Assembly: GCA_002733865.1 (NCBI GenBank)
Contig: NVXM01000002.1
Location: 1-64,000 of the forward strand
Source: Sphingopyxis sp.
GTDB taxonomy: Bacteria; Pseudomonadota; Alphaproteobacteria; Sphingomonadales; Sphingomonadaceae
DNA: 64,000 bases
Direction of reading: 5' to 3'
In this document: positions 1 through 11,400 of the stretch, piece by piece
Layout of the letters: each line of letters opens with the position of its first letter
Numbering within the stretch: position 1 is the stretch's first letter
Position numbers and translations under genes: made by a program
The notes under the pieces: generated by a model
Databases searched by the model: none
What the model was told of the DNA's origin: nothing
Seen by the model: the letters and a program-made list of their open reading frames with translations, nothing else

Positions 1-3000
1 GGTGATCGAGCCAAAGACACCGTTCACTGCATCCATCGCATCATTGTCGATGATCAGATAGTTGAACGGATCCTGTCCGGCAAAGCCGCCGCCGAGCATG
101 TCGAGCACGCGCAAGGTGGCATTGCCGAGGCTGACCGAGCCGAGCACGACCACCCGGTCGCCATTGCCCTGGTCATCGACCTCGACCTCGAAGAAGGAAT
201 TAGCGTCAAAAATCAAATCACCGTTGATCGTCAGCGTGCCGATATTCTGGCCCGAGGCGAACGGGATATTCTCGCCGCCATGGATCAACTGGCTATAAGG
301 AACATTCTCTCCGCCGGGGATCAGCGTGCCATCGGCAAAGGCGATATTCTCGCCGCCGGCAATCATTATCGCATGCGGCTCGTTCTCCCCGCCAGGGATC
401 ATCTCCAAATAGGGGATATTCTCTCCGCCGGCGATCATCTGTGCATGCGGAGCATTCTCGCCGCCCGGGATCATGGTTCTATGAGGCGCATTCTCACCGC
501 CAGCTATCATGCCGCCAGCACCCTCCGCCCGCGCCAGCGCCTTCCCGGTCAATTGTGGTAGCAGTGGTAAGGGATCGACGGCAGCCGGTTGTGGTGGCGG
601 GGCGATTGCGGTGATTCTGACCGCCGCGGTCGGAGCATGAGCGGAGCCAGTTCCGCCCGCTCCCCCCGGTGTTAGCGTCCCACCGGAAATTGTCACTGAA
701 CCCACCGTTCCCGTGCCTCCGAGCCGGGTACCGGCGCGAACATCGACAGCGAGTAATCCCTGGTCCGCGTTCACCACAAGCATCCCGCCTCGCAGATCGT
801 AGTGAGAGAAGACGCTGCCGCTATTTGAAATCGTCAGCGTCCCCGACCCAGCCTGAGCAAAGGTTTCGATAGCGGTGAAGGCGAACGAATTGAGGTCGAG
901 TGCCAGTGCAGCTCCGTCGTCCACCGTGTAGAGCGCGGTATCTTCGCCGGAGCCACCATCGGTGACCACGGCGCTGCTCAACTTGGTCAGCTGGAATATG
1001 TCATCGCCCGCACCAAGCATCGCGGCGCCGGCAACGGTGCCGTCAAGCAGGGTGACGATATCGGCGCCATCTCCGGTCATGAAACTTCCGGCTATCAGAC
1101 CTCCGGTCTCAGTGCTTACCAGATCATCACCGTCTCCCGTGTCGACCGCGCCGGCCAAGGTCGAGCCAGACCTCACGTACAGCGTGTCGTTGCCGGAACC
1201 GAGCAACAGTGCGCCGTCGATCCGCCCGCCGGACTCGAAATCCACGACATCATCATCCCCGCCTGTATCGATGGTGCCGGTCATGCGTGAGCCGGCTCGC
1301 ACAAGTACCCTATCATCGCCGTTGCCGAGCAAAACCGGAACGGTGGTCAGCGAATTTGCCTCGGCGATGATGCTATCATCGTCGTCGCCGAGATCAATCA
1401 CTCCTGATACAGTGGCGCCGGCGAACTGATGAAAAAGATCGTCGCCAGCCCCCAGCGAAACGGTGCCGTCGATGGCGCCCCGGTTGAAGATGATCTCTGC
1501 GCCGCGGTCGCTGATGATGGCGTGGCCCGATGCCGCGGTGATGGTGCCCTGGTTGTCGATGGTGTTGGTCCCCTGGCCGATGTACCGGATGCCCACTCCC
1601 GCGCCCGATCCACCGGCGACCATAGTCCCGTCGATCAGCAGATTGGTCGTGCCGAGGAACCCATCGAGATAGTCCGAATCGACGATGCGTCGATAATTGG
1701 TGCCGAATTCGATCTGGATGGCATCACCATTGACACCGCTGGCGGTGATGGCGGCGGTAGTCACGAAGTCGATGCTCGAGGCAAGGTCGCGCGCGGGGTC
1801 GAAGTCGGGGTCGAAGATTGGATAAGCGGGATCGACCGAATATTCGAACAGCGAAACCGCGTCCGATTCAGCCCCGGTCACGACGATCTTACCGCTGTTG
1901 CTGATGGCGAGCGAAGTCAGAAAATCGAGCGACAGGCCGTCAGCCTGGTCGCCGCTGGATGCCAGCGTGCCGCTGTTGATGGCCGCGCCGGCACCGACGT
2001 AAAAGAACCGAACGACGTTGGATCCGGTCCCACTGGTGGCAATGCTCCCGCGGTTCTCGAAGCTGCTCGTCAGGGCCATGTTGCCGATGTAATCGGGCTT
2101 GTCGTCCTGAATGATGGCCGCCTGCCCGGAGTAGATAGCGGAGTTGAAATACCCGCGGGTGGTGATGTCGCCGGTGTTGAGCAGATCGACCTTGTCGGCG
2201 ATTATATCGACCGCGAAGAACCCCTCGACGTCAATCGTGCCACTGTTCTCGACGGTGGCGATCGCGGGGATATAGATGAAGTCCTTGGTCTTGCGGAACC
2301 CGGTGCCAAGCGTGAGGCTGATCGCCGAGCCGCCGCCACCGCCATCCTTGATATCACTCAGAGTACCGGTAGAATCGCGGGTTATCAGCGATCCGGTATT
2401 GACGACTCTGTAGGTTCCACCCGAGTAATCGAGCACATTGACCGTACTCGAAGCGAAAGAGCTGGTGGTAGCAAGGTAGACCGTGCCGTTGTTGATCAGC
2501 GTGAGATCGTTGGTGCCGTTGACCTGACCGGTGATTACGCCGGCATAGCTGATGCCCTGATAGGCGTCGATTCCGGTTAGATCGCCGTTGTTGGTGATGC
2601 GGACCGTCGACGCCGCCGCGCCGGGTTTGAGCAGCAAATGGCCGTTTATGTCGATCGCCGTGCTGCCGGCAAATGTAATGTCGCCGTCGTTGACGATCTC
2701 GAAATCGGCATTCCGGCCCGTTACCAGCGCACTGATTCCGGTCTGTCCGCTACCCGATCCCGTCGATACCGGACGATCGCTCATGATGATGTCGCCGCTG
2801 TTCCGGATAGTGATCTTACCGTCGCCCCAGATCTTTGAGGTGATCCCTTCGAGCGAGCCTTTCCCGCCCGAGGTGAGGGTGATGTCTCCGATATTGTCGA
2901 TGACAATATTTACAGGTGGCTCGTTGCCGGTGGGTTCGTCGGGTTCTTCGGAAATCGCAAGGATGCCGGCTAGGTTGCTGGAGCCGCTACCGGTGGCATA

Positions 3001-3477
3001 TTGGTCGCCGCTAATGTTCAGCGCGTTGTTGATCGTGACATCGCCATTGACGGTATAGGCGCGGATGCCGCGCACGTCCTGATTGACGGCATTCCCGTCC
3101 ATGTCGGGGAGCGTGGTTGCGCTGACGACAATGTCGTGAGGGCTGGGAGCGGTAATGATCGTCACCGGTCCGCCGAAGCGGAAGAAATCGATCCCGTTTA
3201 CATTGGCTTTCGGCGCGATCGACCCGGTAAGGTTGCGGACCGTCAGCAGTCTGGCCTGCGGTGCTAGCGAAGGCGATATAGAAACCCCTTTTGACAAATT
3301 GCCGCTGCACTCGACGGTCTCGGTGTTGACCGGACATTCGGGGTCGCCGGCAAGGATTTGTGCGGAAGCGCCGCTGGCATATCCGGCGAGTCCGATGGAA
3401 AGCGCCAGCGCAGAGGCTCCGATATTGGCAATAGTGCGGTAGCTAATCCGTTCGGCTGGCAATGCATGAGTGCTCAC
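1..3477 (-). CDS. Large autotransporter-like beta-helix surface protein (C-terminus beyond window)
   Basis: Read on the minus strand, an open frame with no stop runs from a GTG at 3477 off the left edge, giving 1159 residues without the C-terminus. The GTG sits 8 nt after an AGGGGA ribosome site. The first 39 residues look like an extended Sec signal ending ASA-Q. The body is rich in 'NSGTI/NNGDI' strands typical of pectin-lyase-like beta-helix passengers. Around 985-1470 lie repeated 'GxGDD' motifs (RTX-like, about 20 residues apart). Around 256-510 are seven tandem 'MI(A/P)GGEN' units, followed by the 'GTLTINGDL' motif that normally precedes the final passenger segment and barrel. Likely a secreted or surface-exposed adhesin; an outer-membrane barrel should follow beyond position 1. 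It is divergent from the TpsB/TpsA pair. The family call is inferred from repeat style. Confidence 0.8.
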   Translation of the reverse strand, partial: MSTHALPAERISYRTIANIGASALALSIGLAGYASGASAQILAGDPECPVNTETVECSGNLSKGVSISPSLAPQARLLTVRNLTGSIAPKANVNGIDFFRFGGPVTIITAPSPHDIVVSATTLPDMDGNAVNQDVRGIRAYTVNGDVTINNALNISGDQYATGSGSSNLAGILAISEEPDEPTGNEPPVNIVIDNIGDITLTSGGKGSLEGITSKIWGDGKITIRNSGDIIMSDRPVSTGSGSGQTGISALVTGRNADFEIVNDGDITFAGSTAIDINGHLLLKPGAAASTVRITNNGDLTGIDAYQGISYAGVITGQVNGTNDLTLINNGTVYLATTSSFASSTVNVLDYSGGTYRVVNTGSLITRDSTGTLSDIKDGGGGGSAISLTLGTGFRKTKDFIYIPAIATVENSGTIDVEGFFAVDIIADKVDLLNTGDITTRGYFNSAIYSGQAAIIQDDKPDYIGNMALTSSFENRGSIATSGTGSNVVRFFYVGAGAAINSGTLASSGDQADGLSLDFLTSLAISNSGKIVVTGAESDAVSLFEYSVDPAYPIFDPDFDPARDLASSIDFVTTAAITASGVNGDAIQIEFGTNYRRIVDSDYLDGFLGTTNLLIDGTMVAGGSGAGVGIRYIGQGTNTIDNQGTITAASGHAIISDRGAEIIFNRGAIDGTVSLGAGDDLFHQFAGATVSGVIDLGDDDDSIIAEANSLTTVPVLLGNGDDRVLVRAGSRMTGTIDTGGDDDVVDFESGGRIDGALLLGSGNDTLYVRSGSTLAGAVDTGDGDDLVSTETGGLIAGSFMTGDGADIVTLLDGTVAGAAMLGAGDDIFQLTKLSSAVVTDGGSGEDTALYTVDDGAALALDLNSFAFTAIETFAQAGSGTLTISNSGSVFSHYDLRGGMLVVNADQGLLAVDVRAGTRLGGTGTVGSVTISGGTLTPGGAGGTGSAHAPTAAVRITAIAPPPQPAAVDPLPLLPQLTGKALARAEGAGGMIAGGENAPHRTMIPGGENAPHAQMIAGGENIPYLEMIPGGENEPHAIMIAGGENIAFADGTLIPGGENVPYSQLIHGGENIPFASGQNIGTLTINGDLIFDANSFFEVEVDDQGNGDRVVVLGSVSLGNATLRVLDMLGGGFAGQDPFNYLIIDNDAMDAVNGVFGSIT
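256..510 (-). repeat. Seven tandem GGEN-peptide repeats inside the autotransporter-like gene
   Basis: On the minus strand the DNA encodes seven in-frame copies of a 10-12 residue unit of the form (M/L)-I-(A/P/H)-G-G-E-N-x-(P/A)-(H/Y/F). The array starts at 510 and ends near 256. The DNA units are 30 or 36 nt and have diverged from each other, so the array is not a recent perfect expansion. It lies between a 'GTLTPGG' and an 'NIGTLTING' motif. Confidence 0.9.
985..1470 (-). repeat. RTX-like GxGDD motif array in the autotransporter-like gene
   Basis: About eight copies of (L/T)G(A/N/S/D)G(D/N)D followed by a short strand and 'GG' recur with a period of about 20 residues. They resemble calcium-binding nonapeptide motifs (GGxGxD) but with a longer spacer. 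Calcium binding is inferred, not shown. Confidence 0.6.
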
Positions 3478-3762
3478 GTCAAATCCCCTGTTCTGTTTCC
3501 CCAGTGAGCGCCGAGCAACCGGCATTATAAATACGGACGAGACGAGGCGCTTCAAAAGACAAAGCGCCAAAACAATCGACTGTGGATCATTTCGAGTTGA
3601 TGGCCCGGTAATTTAACTGTGAGGAAAGTGCATAAGCCCGGTCTTCGCTGATCTGGAAGACTAATATGTTGAATTAATTCCGACCGCCTGATCCGTTTTG
3701 TGCGAAATTGGCGCCTGTTCTCTTGAAGGCATGCGCCGCGCGCCGGATGGGGAGATTGGGAA
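3478..3762. promoter_or_regulatory. Divergent intergenic region between the autotransporter-like gene and tpsB
   Basis: 285 nt without a credible gene, holding the promoters of both surface-protein loci. A perfect 7-bp inverted repeat GGCGCTT/AAGCGCC with a 9-nt loop lies at 3546-3568 and could be an operator or a hairpin. I cannot assign -35/-10 boxes with confidence. Confidence 0.45.
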
Positions 3763-5490
3763 ATGGCCAAGTCACGGAAGGGTCGATCAATTGCCAAGAG
3801 TCCGGTCATGCTCGGCGGGACCCTCGTTTCGGCCATGGCGATTCTGGCCGCACCGGCTTTGGCACAAACGCCGGCGCCAGGAGGAACGCTAGACGATCAA
3901 TTCACTCAACCCAGGCTTCCGGAATCGAAACCTTCCGCGTCTTTCAAGCTGGAGAAACCACAGAATGGTGGGGAATCGAGCGCATCGGCAAAGGCATTCG
4001 ATATCCGCCGGATAATCGTCGACGGCGCAACCAGCGCCGACCCTTCCGAGATCGCGAAGCTGACCATGCCACTGGAAGGACAATCCCTCACGCTGGCAGA
4101 CTTGGCCCGATTGGCCGACAGCATCACTGCGCTTTACGCTCGCGACGGTTTTGCACTGTCCTTCGCTCTCGTTCCCGAACAGACTGTCGTCGATGGCATT
4201 GTCCACATCCGCGTGGTCGAGGGCACCCTTGCATCGTGGCAAGTCGCTTTTGCCAACAACACGCCATTAGTGGGCAAGGCGCGTATCGAGTCTGCGATCG
4301 AGCGCCGATTGCGGCCGTTGGTAGGCGCAGGTCCGGTCCGCAGTGCCGATCTGGAACGCGCGCTGCTGGCGATCGACGATCTCGAGGGTATCAAGGCATC
4401 GGTCGTCATCAGACAATCGGCAACCACCGAAGGTGCGGCCGATCTGGTCGTGATGATTACGTCTGATCCTTTCGATGCAGCGGTGGGTCTCGACAATCGC
4501 CTGAGATCGGAATTTGGTCATGAGGAAATGGCGGCTTCGCTTGCCGTGAATTCGATCGGACTGGTTGGTGACCGGATCGAGATCGCATCGCGAAACGCGG
4601 TAGATTTCAAGTCCTTTAACTATCTCGCCGTCGGATACCAGGCTCCGGTCGGCCTCCCGTCCGGCACCGCCTATGCCCGCTATTCGACAGCGAAAACCGA
4701 AGCGAAAAGCGGTGTTCTTGGACTGCTGGATTTTACCGGGAGCGAGCAATCATTCCATCTCGCTACCCGGCAACCGCTGATTCGATCACGTGCCCGCAGT
4801 CTTTACCTGATTGCCGAACTCAACGCTGTCGACACCCGCAGCCGTCTGTTCGGCACCTCCGTCGTCCGCGACAAGGTGCGAACCCTGTCACTCGGCATCG
4901 ACTATGATTGGGCGGACAGCGAGGGGAGCACATCGCTGGTGTCTGGTCGTTTCGTGAAGGGACTCGCAGGGCTTGGAGCTACCGATGATGCAAACCCGCT
5001 GCGCAGTCGAGTTTTTGCAAACGCAGAATCGGCATTCATCGGCCTTCGTGCCTATCGCGATCAGCCGCTGGCAAGCTCCTTTCATTTGCGGGTAGCCGGT
5101 GAAGCGCAATATACTGTTTCGTCGCGTTCGTTATCAGCGACCAGCGAATGCAGCTATGGCGGTCCCGCCATGGGCCGCGGATATGATGCCGGAACGATCA
5201 GTGGCGATCATTGCCTGCTTGCCAGCGTCGAACTGGCCAGACCATTCGCCGCACGAGACTTGGTGATCGAACCCTATCTTTATGGCGATCTCGGCCTCAC
5301 GAGTCAAAATGGTCCGCTGGAGGCATCGGAGCGACGGTCTGACGATGCTGCATCCTATGGCGTGGGTGTCCGCCTGTTTTCGGCCATCGGCCTTGCTGCG
5401 GACCTGCAAATTTCACAGCGAACGCGCACTTCGGTCCCGCTATCCGGGGACGAAACCAGGGTCTTTTTCAGCATCAGCATGCAAAGGTGA
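3763..5490 (+). CDS. TpsB outer-membrane transporter (ShlB/FhaC family)
   Basis: 575 residues. A signal peptide ends near residue 35 (PALA-Q). Two POTRA domains follow at about 79-155 ('FDIRRIIVDGA...VVEG') and 156-235, then a beta-barrel to the C-terminus. The conserved loop-6 motif appears as 'GRGYDAG' near residue 472. Proteins of this family secrete one partner protein across the outer membrane by two-partner (type Vb) secretion. The stop overlaps the start region of the following tpsA, so the pair is one operon. The ATG follows a purine-rich GGGGAGATTGGGAA ribosome site. The barrel ends 'SISMQR' rather than on Phe, which is unusual but seen in some TpsB proteins. Confidence 0.9.
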   Translation: MAKSRKGRSIAKSPVMLGGTLVSAMAILAAPALAQTPAPGGTLDDQFTQPRLPESKPSASFKLEKPQNGGESSASAKAFDIRRIIVDGATSADPSEIAKLTMPLEGQSLTLADLARLADSITALYARDGFALSFALVPEQTVVDGIVHIRVVEGTLASWQVAFANNTPLVGKARIESAIERRLRPLVGAGPVRSADLERALLAIDDLEGIKASVVIRQSATTEGAADLVVMITSDPFDAAVGLDNRLRSEFGHEEMAASLAVNSIGLVGDRIEIASRNAVDFKSFNYLAVGYQAPVGLPSGTAYARYSTAKTEAKSGVLGLLDFTGSEQSFHLATRQPLIRSRARSLYLIAELNAVDTRSRLFGTSVVRDKVRTLSLGIDYDWADSEGSTSLVSGRFVKGLAGLGATDDANPLRSRVFANAESAFIGLRAYRDQPLASSFHLRVAGEAQYTVSSRSLSATSECSYGGPAMGRGYDAGTISGDHCLLASVELARPFAARDLVIEPYLYGDLGLTSQNGPLEASERRSDDAASYGVGVRLFSAIGLAADLQISQRTRTSVPLSGDETRVFFSISMQR

Positions 5491-5495
5491 ACGCC

Positions 5496-8400
5496 ATGTT
5501 TCGGACAATCAAAAATTCGCTCTCCCATCGTGGCATGCTGTTGTGCAGTACCGCCGCAATATCTCTTGCGATTGCAGTGCCCGCCTATGCGAACCCGTCC
5601 GGTGGAGAGGTCAAGGCGGGCAGTGCAACCATATCTGGTGAGGGCAGCGGGACCGTGCAGATCAATCAGAAGAGTGATCGTGCGATCCTTGAATGGAAAG
5701 ATTTTTCGATCGGGACAAACGAACTGGTCCGGTTTCTTCAACCCGGCCGGGATTCGATCGCCCTGAACCGCGTCATCGGAACCAATGTGTCGGATATCCT
5801 CGGTAGCCTCGAGGCAAACGGTCGGGTTTTTCTGATCAACCCTAACGGGGTAGTATTCGGCAAGGGTTCACAGGTCGATGTTGGCGGCTTGCTGGTCAGC
5901 ACCGCCGATGTAAGTAACAGTTCATTCATGGCCGGAGGCGCGCTCCGTTTCGACGCAGCGGGAGATCCGCAGGCGATGATCGCCAACGAAGGCCGGATCA
6001 CAGTGAGCGATGCCGGTATTGCTGCGTTCGTCGCACCGCGCGTGCGCAACAGCGGAATCATCCGCGCTCGGCTGGGCCAGGTCGTGCTCGGATCGGCAAA
6101 AAGCTTCACCCTCGATCTGGCGGGCGACGACCTGATCCGCTTCCAGCTCGGCGATGAAATCACGCAAGGTTTCGTCGACTCCAATGCCCAGGCTGATGGT
6201 GCACTGGTCGACACGAGCGGCGTGATTGATGCCCGGGGCGGCTCGGTGCTGTTGACCGCCTATGCTGCGCGAGACGTTGTTAACGCATCGGTGCGGGTCA
6301 GCGACAGTCGGCCTGCCGTTTCGGTATATACCGACGGGATTGGCAATATCGTGTTGGGTGGTGCCGAAGAACCAAATAGCTTTCCGGATAGAGTGCGGCG
6401 CATCGATCGTGGAGATTTCCAGCCAAGGACCACAAGCTTTGGTTTGGCACTGTCGGACGCACTGCTTGGCCGGGATGGCTCCCGATCCACGATTATGGCG
6501 GAATCGCTGACAATTCGCGGCCGGGGTGAGGTAAAGGTTGAAAAGTCGGTCCAGATCGATCTGCAAGCCGCTGGCGTCGGCGGCAACCTGATGATCGACG
6601 CCGGACGTGCGTTACTGGAAGGAAATGCCGACCTCACTGGTGGCGTCCGCGGCGGTACGGCGAAGCTCATCGGAAGCGAATGGCTCGCCTACGGCATGGA
6701 CCTGGACGCATCGGGATATCTGGCGGGTGGTGTGGTGACATTTGAGGGCGGCGGAATGTCTTTGGCGGGGACGGTGAAGGCCAAGGCAGCACTGGGCGCT
6801 GGCGGTTTGGTGACAATCGACGCGGAGCGACGGTCGATCGACAATTCGGAGTTTCTCGTGGACGTCACTGGCCGTCAGGGTGGAACGATTCGCTACACGT
6901 CCGACAGCCAGATCATTTCTTCGGGAGCATTTCGCGCGGTCGGCACCAATGGGCAGGGCGGGACGATCGACTTGACGGCACAGCGCCTGGATCTGATCGG
7001 GAGCCAGTTCGTCGCTACCGGCCAAACGCACGGTGGACAGGTTCGGCTCGGCGGGGAATATCAGGGGGGCAAAAGCCTTGCCATTGACGAGATCGCAAAT
7101 GCACGCACGGTTAATGCCACCAACAACACGCTGATCAATGTTTCCGTCACAGGGATGCATGGCGATGCTGGCAACGCCGTCGTCTGGTCCGATCTCCGGA
7201 CCACCTTCCTCGGGCAGATTAGCGCGCAGGGCGGTTTGTTGAGCGGGCACGGCGGGCTGGTGGAGGCTTCCTCGGCCGACACTCTGGTTTGGAACGGCAC
7301 GGTCGAAACCGCACGGAACGGACTTCGCGGGGGTACGCTTCTGCTTGATCCGAAGAACATCACGATTGCGGACGGGGTGCAAGGTGACTCGATCTCGCAA
7401 TACGGGTTGATCCTACAGGCATTCGGCGATGCCTATTACGCCGACGAGCCGTCAATTGGAATCGAAGGCGGAACGGGCAATTTTTCCTCCGGCGACGGTT
7501 TTGGATCGGCGGTTTCGCTCGACGGCAGGCGGCTGGCCGTCAGCGCGACGGGCGACGATGGTGCGGGCAACGGCAAATCGAACGTAGGTGCCGTTTATTT
7601 GCTCACCTTCTCCGATCTGCTGTTTTCAGACCCTACGATCGCTGCCGTAATCGGCGATGGCTATGTCGGCGGCAACAATTTCGACGTCAGCTCGATCAAT
7701 GACGGCGATTCCTTTGGAGCGAGCATCTCGCTGGACGGGAACCGGCTCGCGGTTGGCGCGACGGGTGACGACGCCTTCAACAATTCCGGGTCCCGGTCGA
7801 ACAGCGGAGCGGTGTATCTCTTCAGCTTCGGCGATGCGGCGTTTTCGGGCGGGGCGCTCGAAGCTCGGCTGGGTTATAATTATACCGGCGGCAAGAATCT
7901 GGACGTTCAGCGGCTCGATGCGGGAGACGCATTCGGCTCCGGAGTCTCGCTGGACGGCAATCGGCTGGTCGTCGGTGCGCTGGGTGACGATGGCAACGGC
8001 AATAGCGCTTCGGGAAGCGGAGCGGCCTATCTGTTTACCTTTACGGACGCGAAGTTTGCCGGTGCGAAGCAGGTCGGACTGATCGGCAAGGGATACACCG
8101 GCGCCGGGCAATTCGATCTCACGGCACTCGAAGCAACAGACGGTTTCGGTGGGTCGGTATCGCTGGACGGCAATCGGCTAGCGGTCGGTGCGCTTCGCGA
8201 TGATGGTGTCGACAACCTGACCAGTGATGCTGGCGCGGTCTATTTGTTTGAATTCGCCAATCAAAATCTGGACGGTGCAAGCCTCGCCTCCACCGTAGGA
8301 AAGGGTTATGCTGGCGGCCGGAATGTCGACATCACAACGCTTGACCCGGCGACAGTTTATTCTGCAGATGCCTTTGGATCCAGAGTTTCTCTCGACGGAT

Positions 8401-11400
8401 CCAGACTGGCGGTGAACGCGGCCGGCGATCAAGGCCTAAACAATGACGGTCAAGACCCCAACACACCTGTCGACGATCGCACTTCGGGTGCGATCTACTT
8501 GCTCACGTTCGATGGAACCGGGTTTGTCAACGGCAGGGTCGAGGCGATCATTGGACGCGATTATGCCGGACCCAAAGATCTGGATCTCTCAGCCTCTCTC
8601 GGTGCTGTATCGCTCGACGGAAATCGTCTGGCCATCGGGTCGCCCGGCGATCCGGGAGCGGACAAGAACCTGGTTTCACCGGGCGCGACCTATCTGCTCA
8701 CATTCTCCGACGCGGCCTTTTCCGATCCTCAATTGGCGCTGACCGCAGGCTTGGGATATTCGGGACCCAAGGGCTTCTCGGTATTCCAGAAAGGTTTCAC
8801 GTCGGAACAGAGCTTCGGCATCGACGTGTCTCTCGACGGCACGCGTCTCGCTGTCGGTGGGTTGAAGGACGATGGGGCTAATGGAATAGCCGGCGATGCA
8901 GGGTCGGTCTATCTTTTCACGTTCAGCGACCTGGATTTTTCCGATCCAATCCTCGCCGGGACGATCGGCAAAGGGTACGTGGGCGGACGCAATATCGATG
9001 TTGCTCGGCTAGATAAGCTGGACGCTTTCGGGGTTGGGGTCTCGCTTGACGGCGAGATGCTGGCGGTCGGTGCGCGAGGCGATGATGGTGCAGACAACAA
9101 TTCGGATCTGGCCGGCGCGGTCTATCTGTTCAATTTTTCAGATGCCCTGTTTTCGGGCGGTAAACTCCAGGCAATTCTGGGCAAAGGCTATAGCGGAGGC
9201 AACAATCTAGACGTCTCCGGAATCGCGGCGCTAGACCAGTTTGGCAGCTCGGTCTCGCTTGATGGCAATCGACTGGCGGTCGGCGCGATCGCCGACGGCG
9301 CGCCGGGTACGTTCCAGGAGTTCAGCGGCACAGTTCGCCTGTTCAGCTTTTCCGGCCCGAACTTCTCCGATCCGGTCCAGCAGGCAATCATCGGGCGCGG
9401 GCATAGCGGCGGCAAGAATTTCGATGTGACGTCGCTGGGTTCCAGCGATCGCTTCGGGAAATCGGTCTCGCTTGACGGCAACCGCCTCGCAGTCGGTGCG
9501 GACGGCGACGACGGAGGCGATACCTTCCTGCGTGACGTGGGAGCGGTCTACCTGTTCAATTTCAGCGACGCACAGTTCAACGGGGCATCCTTGGCCGGGA
9601 GGATCGGTCACGGCTATACGGGTGTCGGCGATTTTGACCTGACGAGTCTGGCCCGCGACGATCTGTTCGGGGCGTCGGTATCGCTCGACGGTTGTCGGCT
9701 GGCGGTGGGTGCCAACGCCGACACAGGATTCAACACCAACACCAACAATCTCGGTGCTGTCTATCTGTTCGACATTGCGGCAGGCGATCTTTCTGGTGTT
9801 AGTCTTGGTGCCATTATCGGGCGGGGCTACACCGGCGGCAAGAATTTCTCCGTCGACCTCGATCCAGCCGACAATTTCGGTGCCTCGGTCTCGCTCGACG
9901 GTGACCGTCTTGCTGTGGGTGCAACCGGCGATCGCGGCGTCTACAATTCGGTTCCGGCAGCAGGCGGTGTGTATCTGTTCAATCTCGCCGCGCCGTCACC
10001 AAACCAGCCCCCCGCGCCGCCGCTTGGCTCAAACTTCTACGGCGACAGTCCCGCAGCCAGCGTGACGATCGACCCGGCTTCTCTCACCCGCATCCTGAAC
10101 GGAGGCACCTCCGTTATCCTGCAGGCCAGCAACGACATTACTCTGGCAAGCGCATTGCGGGCAAACAACCCATCCGGCAACGGCGGTGCGCTGACCCTGC
10201 AGGCGGGGCGGTCGATCTTCATCAACCAGGTGCTGGTGTCTGATAATGGGGACGTTACGCTGATCGCCAATGACGCGCTTGCCAATGGCGTGGTCGATGC
10301 CCAGCGAGACAGCGGAGCCGCGGTCATCGCCTTTGGCAATGGCGGCTCCATCAATGCCGGCACCGGCACGGTCACTATCGAACTGCGCGACGGCGCTGGC
10401 AAGATGTTCGCGACCAGCGGTGACATCAGCCTGGGTAGCATAATTGCCTCAAAAATCACTGCCATCAACAGCGGGCCAACCGCGGGCAGCGGTATTAATG
10501 TGCTGTCCGGTGCCCAGTTGAGCGCGTCGGGAGAAGGGAACAGCGTCCTTATGTCCGGTGACGATTTCATCAACGCCGCCGGCGCGAATGCAATCGTGAC
10601 GGCAGGCAATGGCCGGTATATCGTTTATTCAGACGACTATGCTATCGACCAGCACGGCGGACTGACCGGCAATAATCTGTATAATCGGACATTCGCCGGT
10701 AACGGTCCCGATACACTCACGCAGTCCGGCAACCTGTTCGTTTACAGCCGCCAACCGATACTGACGGTCACAGCGGATGATCTGAGTCGGGAATATGGTC
10801 TGGGCAATCCCGCGCTGACAACCTCGATTTCCGGCTTGGTCAATGGCGACAGCGCCGCTTACGCCTATAGCGGCTCGGCGATGCTCAACACCGCGGCGAC
10901 AATGCAATCCAACGTCGGCAGCTATGCAATCAGCGCTTCGCTCGGAACATTATTGTCAGATATCGGCTATGGTTTCTCCTTTGCGCCGGGATCGCTTGTC
11001 ATCACCAAGGCGCTGCTCTCGATCATTGCGGATGACAAGACGCGCGCATATGGAGAGGCTAATCCGCCCTTTACCAGCACGATCAGCGGCTTCCGCAACA
11101 ACGATACGGCGGCGGTAATTTCCGGCCTTGCTTATATCACCGATGCCAATGCAGACTCGCAGGCGGGTGAATATGCGATAACGCCCTTCGGAGCAGTGGC
11201 AACCAACTATGCCTTTGTCTACCAACCCGGGTCACTGACGGTTACTGCCCCGACACCAACACCGACGCCCACACCGACGCCCACACCAACTCCGACACCC
11301 ACACCAACTCCGACACCAACTCCGACACCTACGCCCACTCCGACTCCGACACCTACGCCTACGCCTACGCCCACACCGACGCCAACACCGGTGCCGCCGT

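Noticed and set aside
256..510. Possible CRISPR array (regular units of about 30-36 nt)
   Set aside because: Units are in-frame, diverged peptide repeats inside a long open frame, with no unique spacers of constant length.
1429..2580. Long plus-strand frame of 383 codons
   Set aside because: It is the antisense shadow of the autotransporter-like gene; its translation is Asp/Val/Gly/Arg-rich without any motif, while the minus frame shows a signal peptide, repeats and a ribosome site.
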